Origin: Gambelia wislizenii
Lineage: Eukaryota > Chordata > Lepidosauria > Squamata > Crotaphytidae
NCBI GenBank assembly: GCA_030847615.1
Contig: JAUMIR010000005.1
Coordinates: 214,256,645 to 214,320,644 of the forward strand
Length of the DNA: 64,000 nt
Direction: 5' to 3'
A program made the position numbers and the translations under genes. Below are positions 57,716-64,000 of this stretch, piece after piece (positions within the stretch are counted from its first letter, which is position 1; each line of letters begins with the position of its first letter). The notes under the pieces were generated by a model. The model was not told the DNA's origin, searched no databases, and saw only the letters and a list, made by a program, of their open reading frames with translations.

Positions 57716-58639
57716 TACTCTGACCCCCCCCCCATGTTAGTCTTAGCCATTACATGTAACTTTGCAAGTGTGACATTAGTAATGTGTTTCTAATGCATTA
57801 TTTTAAATTTAACTTCAAAAAACCCTTTAGAATCCATCAAAACAACAATGAAAACATTATGGCTGAGATCCTGCATCAGATGCTATGATGTGTAACTTTT
57901 TAATGACATAGCTACATCTCTGACACTATGCATAACCCTTGTAGTGAAATGTGATGATCCATATAAGGATATCAAACATGTTTTCCTGTTGTACAATGGG
58001 AGTGCAATAGGGGCTTCCATTGTGCATCAGGGCACTGCACAAGACATTCCACCATGTGATGGGAGTCCCCTTTGCACAGTGGGATTGTTCGACATTGGCT
58101 ATGCTGCTGGCTATTCTTGCGCAATGGTCCCAATGCCATAGCTATGATTCTGCTCCACTCCTGAGAATATGAGTATAGCACAATGGTGCAATTCAACTTT
58201 ACACAATTGTTAGCCCATTTTCAATTATGCAATTTCCTAACAGGATGCTAGCCTTCATTGGGAAAGTGAGCCAACAGCATTGGTGCAATCAAAAATAATG
58301 AATTAACATTCAAACAACTGAAGCAACTGAAGCAAATATTGTTTTATCCTCATTATTTTTCATCTCTACCCTGTCATGTGTTACAGAGACTTTTGCTACA
58401 TGTAATGTGTTACTTCCAAGCTCCAGTTTTCTGAAGCATCGTAGTCATCAATGCTAACTGAAATAATTTTCTGAAATACTAACTGCAATTATAAACACAT
58501 TTACTTGTGAGCAAGACCCACTGTTTCCAATGGGACTTAGTTCTGAGTGGATAGAGATAGAATCACACTCTAATCTTTTGGAAGGACAGTTTACAGTAGA
58601 TCAGGTTTATAGCATATGGTAAAAGGAACAGCTATAGAA
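57716..58639. other. Intergenic, nothing firmly recognised
   Basis: A stretch near 57990-58180 has several inverted GTGCAAT/ATTGCAC-like words, suggestive of an old foldback element. The short piece 'ccaatgggacttagttctga' near 58530 is of a common reptile repeat type. Confidence 0.3.
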
Positions 58640-58752
58640 TAGGATCTCCCAACCTAATGCCTTTAAGGAGCATTGGAGATTTGGCTGTCTCGCCCAGTAT
58701 GATGGAAACTGTAGTCCAACACATCTTCAGGACAGCTGGTTGGGGACGTTTA
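58640..58752. mobile_element. Short hAT-like MITE
   Basis: TCTCCCAACCTAATGCC at the left and CAGCTGGTTGGGGACG at the right are inverted, with 'aaactgtagtccaacacatc' between. Confidence 0.45.
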
Positions 58753-58959
58753 CACTAAAATAGCAATTAGAAATCAAATGGGCTCAAATATCAGACTGTT
58801 CAATATCTTGAAGATCTGTGATTTTGTTGATATAGGGAATTCTTCCACCAATGCAAATCACAACTATTTTACATTGTCATTATGTTCATGTTTGCTTTAG
58901 ATAATGCTTTACCTGTTGGCTACTGTTTTGATGCTGAAATTAAAACACAAGAATCAAAA

Positions 58960-59778
58960 AGTCAGGAGCGCCTGTTATCAGCTTCGGCTGATACGCTAGC
59001 TGCGCCATTTCCTGGAAGTAAAGGACCTCGAGACTGTGGTGCATGCGCTGGTAACCTCTTGTCTAGATTTCTGCAATGCACTCTACATGGGGCTGCCCTC
59101 ATGCTTGGTCCGGAAACTTCAGTTGGTACAAAATATGGCAGCCAGAGTGGTCTCGGGAACATCTCGGAGAGACCATATAACTCCAGTGTTAAGATCTCTC
59201 CACTGGCTGCCTATCAGTTTCCGGGCCCAGTATAAGGTGTTGGTTATTACTTTTAAAGCCCTAAATGGCTTGGGTCCAATTTATCTCCGGAAGCACCTCC
59301 TCCCATACAATCCTCCCCGCACACTCCGGTCCTCTGGGAGGAATTTGCTTCAGCCACAAAAATCTAGGCTGTCTGCAACCTCCCAGAGGGCCTTTTTGGT
59401 AATCGCCCCCAAATTGTGGAATGACCTGCCGAACGAGATCCATCAGATAACAAGCCTGAGTAGCTTTAAAAAAAAGCACTAAAGATGGATCTCTTTCGGC
59501 AGGCCTTTCCTAATTAGATCCCGGCCTCAGGGGATCCTGGCTTCTTTTAGTTCGCTGGCCATTTATTGTATTTTATTGTATTTATTGTTTTTAAATGTGA
59601 TTTTAGATCAGTTGGTTTTAATTTATAATTGTTTAATATTTTTTATGGGGGAGGGTGGGGGCGGGGGGTGTTTGGGGATTTTATCTGTATTGTATTTTAA
59701 TTTTTGTAAGCCGCCCCGATTGTTTTAACAGAGGGGCAGGGTATAAATAAATATTATTATTATTATTATTATTATAAT
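58960..59778 (+). mobile_element. L2-type LINE 3' end with (ATT)n tail
   Basis: Open for 148 codons at 59036-59482, showing the C-terminal part typical of L2/CR1-clade RT proteins: SCLDFCNALYMGLPS, LVQNMAARVV, HITPVLRSLHWLPISFRAQY, ITFKALNGLGPIYL and APKLWNDLP. The 3' UTR continues to 'gtaagccgccccgattg', GCAGGGTATAAATAAATATT and (ATT)n. 5' truncated. Confidence 0.88.
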
Positions 59779-60456
59779 AAAAAGGTTTTAAAAATCTAAA
59801 TTATTTTCATAAACACACAGCCTGTAACATCTGTGAATGTCTTGGATTACCTATCATTTTATTAGACTTGCCATGGTCTATTGGTTTGCTGATGCAAAAT
59901 AGAAATTGGCATAACTGATGAAGCAGTATAATGTGAAAAAAATTAAGGATCTGAAGGTATTTTGCCTAATATAGATGTCGGGTATTCATTAAGTTATTTT
60001 GATAATCCACCTAGTACAGTCTTCATGGGAAAAAAGTAACCCAAATGGACTTGGATATGAAGATTACTACATGGATTTAAAACTAATGAAATACTGTGAA
60101 CAGTTCTTGGCAGTGCTGAAAATTTGTTGATCTAAATTTACAGAGACTGTTTTGAGTGTTTGATTTACAAATTTGGAAATGAAATAAGTTAATTATAAAC
60201 TGTAGGAGATCCAGGGTGTGCATCAGGGATTGATTTTTTTAAATTAACACATTTATTTAGAATCAGGAAAAAGAAGGTAGACAGCATGTTAAATAAATCT
60301 GAGGGGGGAAGTGAAAATAAGGTTGGGAACAACACTGTTCAGAAGAGGGATATTTTGACTCAGTGGTGTCAGTCAATTAACTAATATAAATTCTAGGAAA
60401 CTTAGAGTCTGAAAAGTTACTTTGAAAATGAATTTATTATGGTTTTTAGTTCAAGG
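59779..60456. other. Intergenic, nothing recognised
   Basis: No feature recognised. Confidence 0.4.
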
Positions 60457-60970
60457 TACAGTTGTCCCTCCAAATGCAGGTTAAACATTTGCAGACCTGA
60501 TTATTCATTGAGTACTGTATTTGCCGCAGCGTCTGCTGCCGCCTTAACGCCACTTTTAACAGGGACTTTGATAACACCGGTGCTGCTAGGAGGAAATCAA
60601 ACTGGCGGGGTGTCTTGGTCCAACCATGCATGTGTTCCCTTGCTTGCTCACTTGTGCAGGCAGGCAGGCAGGCAGGCAGGCAGATGGGATGGGAGAGCAC
60701 GAGGAGGGAGTGTGTGCATCATCCTTTGTTCACTTGTGTGTACAGGTAGGCAGGCAGCGGGATGGGATGCAAGAGCACGAGGAGGGAGTGTGTGCATCTT
60801 CCTTCATTCACTTGTGTGGACAGGCAGGGAGAAGGGGGTGGGATGGGTGTCTCCTTTCTCCCTCCATGTGCCCCTGTCCTATCCCCTTTCCCGCTCCCGC
60901 CTGAGTGATTGAGTGAGTGAGCAAGTGAGGGAACATGTGCATGGCCAGGCCCAGCCACCCTGCTAGTACA
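60457..60970. mobile_element. Tigger-like MITE with internal tandem repeats, right end missing
   Basis: Left TA then CAGTTGTCCCTCCAAATGCA. The interior is GC-rich and has about three imperfect units of roughly 85 bases sharing GAGCACGAGGAGGGAGTGTG and 'tcacttgtgt...caggcagg'. A (GGCA)n run is at 60657-60682. No matching right inverted end was found, so the end coordinate is a guess. Confidence 0.6.
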
Positions 60971-61720
60971 GGTACCTTTTTACATGTGGTTTTTTTGGGG
61001 GGGGGGAGGCTAGAGATATTTACAGTTTTTCCACTTCTGGGGCGGTCCTACACCCCTAGGAGGGGAAGTACTATTACTGAAAGGTAGGGACCCAATACAG
61101 AGAAGGCTCTGTCCTTAATGCTGCCCAGAGTAACTTGAAACTGTGGAGAATGCCACCTGAGAAGGGCATTTGTTCATTTTTGGCACTCTTGCCTGTCCAT
61201 ATGCACTTTTCTTTTCTGATCAGCAGCTCCCAGGATAGGAACATTTACTTATTTCTTTTCCTTTCTTTACTTTCTCAGCTTGTTCAAGAACTACCCAGAA
61301 ATATGTGAAGCAGAAGTGCAAGGGTTTCATCCTGAAGTCTTTTCTGCTTTGGCTCTAGGAGCAAGAAAGTGGTCATTGCCATCCACAGAGCTTGCCACAG
61401 GTGTCTGCTGCCATTTTGAATGTAGCATAAAAAGCAAGGAGTATATAATTCACTCAAGCACTTTCCCCATTTCTTATTTGCTCTTGAGCTGGTGGTCTGA
61501 ATACCAGAGTGAAGGTTTCATTTAGATGGAAGATTTATGGCAGCTTGAGGGCAGCTAATCTACATGCAAAACCAAAACCAATGGTTTTAAGGATTGAAAT
61601 GAATAAATCCAATTCATTAAGCTGTTAATTCAGAGAGCAGAAACACTTCCAGACCATCAGAATGCACTATGAGGGCTTGATTGTATATAGCTAATGATTG
61701 GGGTGGTGAGATCTATATAG
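60971..61720. other. Intergenic, nothing recognised
   Basis: A G run lies near 60998-61006. The stretch near 61020-61200 has 'ggaggggaagt' and 'agagaaggctctgtc', which suggests an old repeat, but it was not identified. Confidence 0.3.
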
Positions 61721-63090
61721 CAACTTTTTAAATATTATGTGCATTGTACACTTTGACTTAATCCAGGAAACCAAATATTCAGAGCCTGGAAAAGTTACAG
61801 TTGGGAATTGCAGTGCAAACAGTAACTTTCCCAAGCAATGCATATAATTTACAGGCACAGGTGTTCTGTCTTGGAGGCCAACCATGGGCAAATGCCAAAC
61901 AAAGTCAGTAGCAGCCCCAGTCATGTACAGGAGCTTATCAGCCAAGCATATACTGTTATCAAAGTCCAGGCAGACCAGATCAGTAGGATACAGCAATTAG
62001 TCCAAGGTGTCAGTCCAAGGGGATGTGCCAAATATCGTGGTTAACCAACAAAGCAGGGTTCACGGTTCTTTGGAAACATGAGCCGGGAGTCCAGAGATGA
62101 ACATGTTGCTTCCTTGATAATGGTTGGTTGTCAGCAACAACTTCCTGAGGGAGTTGCTGGGATATTTATGGACTGGCAACCTCCTGCAGCTGTTACCCGA
62201 TTAAAGAGTGCTTCCTGTTTAAGCGCTCTGAGCATCATAAACTCTCCCATTCTCATGTACGTTCAGCTGTGGTAGGTACATATATGTCTGGGTCCTGTGG
62301 TTGCTGGGGACTGCGATTGTCTGTCTCAAGCACTGGCATGTCTTCCTGTCCTTCTGTGTGATCATCTGAATTTGGAGATGAGGAATGACAGGGCAATCCT
62401 TGAATTAAATTGGCAATCTTTGAGTCAAATGGCTTTGGCTTACCCAAAGCCCTGTCGCACTCCTACTAGCAGTGTGGAGCACCATTGGACACTGAAATAA
62501 TTTAGTTTAGTTTTAGGACTGGTGTCAATGTTTCCCACTAATGGCAGAATCATCAAGGGCTGGAAGAGCTCCAGGATAGACCCTCCACATACACCATGCT
62601 TCCAATCCTCCACTTTCTTCTTCTGTCAAACCTTGGAGGTAACTTTTAACTAGTTGTTGCTCTTTGTGACAAGGATACAAGGAATTGCATTTCAAAAGTA
62701 ACATAGGGCTCAACTACATGGGCAAGAATACGCCGGCTTCCCGGCAGCATATTCCACCCACAGATCAGCCCCATTCCTCCCTGATTATCTGCATGGGAAG
62801 GAAGGAAGTCTAGACTGGGATGCTGGCACATCACTGCTGCTGCTGCCACCATCTCCCTCGCTCTCTCTGATGCCAGAAAGCCAGTCCACAACGTGAGACA
62901 GGGCCCCCTGCATGTGACCAGTCTTGCTCACATGCTGCAGGCCTGATTCCTGTTGTGGAAGAGTGCTGTCAGAAGGCAGCTGCAGTAACAGGTTGGCATG
63001 CTAGAACAGGCACCTGCCACCATGCAGGGCACAATCCATTTTTTGCCAGTTGGAGTGGTTTTTCCTGGGTATTTTTTAAAAATGGTGTAA
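61721..63090. other. Possible unclassified repeats
   Basis: The stretch 61740-62480 has phrases such as 'caaagtccaggcagaccaga' and 'gtcagtccaagg', similar in style to 47330-47900. I could not confirm a family, ends or coding homology. 62500-63090 shows nothing recognisable. Confidence 0.2.
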
Positions 63091-63097
63091 TGGGCCC

Positions 63098-63605
63098 AGT
63101 AATTAATGTTTGACCATCTGTACTGTACAAGGAGCTTTGGACCTGATAAGTAGGTCCAAACACTGCTTTAAGAGCTTCATAAAATCCTCTAAGATCACCC
63201 AGATCTGCACAGCGTTGTGTCTTTTGTGCTATATTGATCCAACACTTGTTCTGCATGTCTCAGAGTTTTTGTTGAAGTTTACTACATGTGAGATGGAAAG
63301 CTGCTTTTCTTACATGGCAAGTTGGCTGGGCGAGGTATGCCTGGTGAGCAGTTCTCTTCGTTGCCAACAGCTCCTGGATCTCTTGGTTGTTTTCATCAAA
63401 CCAGTCTTGATTTTTCTTGTGGGAGAACCCGAGGGATTCTTCTGCAGACTGGAGGATTCTGTTTTTGATATGTTGCCAAAGCACTGTAAGAGAAGGATCT
63501 GTAGGATGGTCTTCAAGTTTTGTTTGCAGATTTGCCTGGAAGTTATCTCTCATGGTAGCTTGTTGAAGATTGTTGACTTGGAGTCTCTTTTGGCCAAATT
63601 GATCA
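63098..63605 (-). pseudogene. LINE inter-domain region, inverted fragment
   Basis: - strand reading gives FGQKRLQVNNLQQATMRDNF, then a VLWQHIKNRILQSAEESLGF segment, DWFDENNQEIQEL, and after a frame change DLRGFYEALKAVFGPTY and YSTDGQTLITG. In LINEs of this type this stretch lies between endonuclease and reverse transcriptase. Recognition is by family resemblance, since the copy at 54673 is truncated just after this region. Confidence 0.75.
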
Positions 63606-63621
63606 CTAACAATGGTCCACC

Positions 63622-63855
63622 ATGGCCTCACACTGGGAGGCATGGAGACACACTATCCACAATGCTGCAGCCTTATTTGAGGACTCACGCCGAACAAGTC
63701 TTGAAGAGAAACGACAACGCAGAAAGAATCACAACCCAGAAACATCACCCAAGGAGACCTTCTGCTGTGCTTTCTGCAACCAGACATGTTTACCTCAGAT
63801 TGGCCTTTTTAGTCATCAGCGCACTTGCAGAAAGCGCGGGATGAGTTCTTCCTGA
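63622..63855 (+). pseudogene. LINE ORF C-terminal fragment with zinc finger
   Basis: Encodes SHWEAWRHTIHNAAALFEDS then a RRTSLEEKRQRRKNHNPETS segment, FCCAFCNQTCLPQIGLFSHQ and RTCRKRGMSSS. Differs at several positions from the C terminus of the ORF at 54673. The C-x2-C-x12-H-x3-C pattern is kept. Confidence 0.88.
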
Positions 63856-64000
63856 ATCTTCGTTTGCGAAGAAAAGCCAGAGACTCTTGGGCCCTAAGCC
63901 ATCCTCCCCCTGCCTTAGCCCGATCTTTGCCCTGGGGATTGTGAGGACTGCCTGGAGGCAAAATAGGGCAAAAGCTCTCTGTCATCTGGACTGCAATGCT

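Larger units (their letters stand above)
63098..63887 (+). mobile_element. LINE copy with inverted 5' segment (twin-priming-like)
   Basis: Second copy of the LINE at 54645-56544. The + strand part from about 63595 to 63883 is its 3' end (zinc finger CAFCNQTC, stop, hairpin, AAAAGCCAGAGA). The part 63098-63605 is on the - strand and encodes the region upstream of the RT (QDWFDENNQEIQELLA, FYEALKAVFGPTYQ, STDGQTLIT). The RT itself is missing. TGGGCCC at 63091-63097 and 63888-63894 may be the target duplication. Confidence 0.8.

Noticed and set aside
60530..60960. CpG-island-like promoter of an unknown gene
   Set aside because: The GC-rich part is a tandem repeat inside a MITE. No exon, splice donor or ORF with recognisable domain follows.
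63110..63844. 244-codon open frame on the + strand as a gene
   Set aside because: It runs through the inverted LINE segment in antisense and then the LINE 3' end in the wrong frame. The real coding traces are - strand for the first part and another + frame for the second.

Overview
The window looks like squamate reptile (probably lizard) nuclear DNA. It has one vertebrate gene in pieces with GT/AG introns, set among repeats typical of Squamata: CR1 and L2 LINE tails, 5S rRNA-derived SINEs, tRNA-derived CORE-SINEs, Tc1/mariner elements, many short TA-flanked MITEs, and DIRS-type tyrosine-recombinase retrotransposons. No prokaryotic gene organisation is present. Species cannot be named from sequence alone.

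Layout. Bases 1-28,010 carry the 3' part of NEDD1 on the + strand: eleven coding exons (2363-27381), a stop at 27379-27381 and a 3' UTR with a poly(A) signal at 27986. The exons encode 547 residues, from about residue 117 of the human protein to the C terminus; the first exons lie upstream of the window. NEDD1 is the adaptor that brings the gamma-tubulin ring complex to centrosomes and spindles. Its introns hold a 1.64-kb Tc1 element (4335-5974), a 6.3-kb DIRS element (about 9767-16024), five MITEs or foldback elements, a 5S SINE and a tRNA SINE.

Bases 28,010-64,000 contain no host coding gene that I can support. In human the region after NEDD1 is occupied by the non-coding RMST locus, but nothing here allows an RMST exon to be called. 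The stretch is a stack of mobile elements: CR1 fragments, a 5S SINE inserted in a CR1 with a 12-bp duplication, CORE-SINEs, a second DIRS family (about 32096-36655), a third (about 38704-42107, split by a CR1), a mariner-like MITE, an L2 3' end, and an uninterrupted 623-codon LINE reverse transcriptase ORF on the - strand (54673-56544). A second copy of that LINE near the window end has its upstream part inverted relative to its 3' end.

The most notable content is three structurally recognisable DIRS elements from different families within 33 kb. Each has inverted terminal repeats and an internal complementary region, and all three share a GGTAAG motif close to the right terminus. No virus-derived gene, CRISPR array, rRNA gene or functional tRNA gene was recognised.
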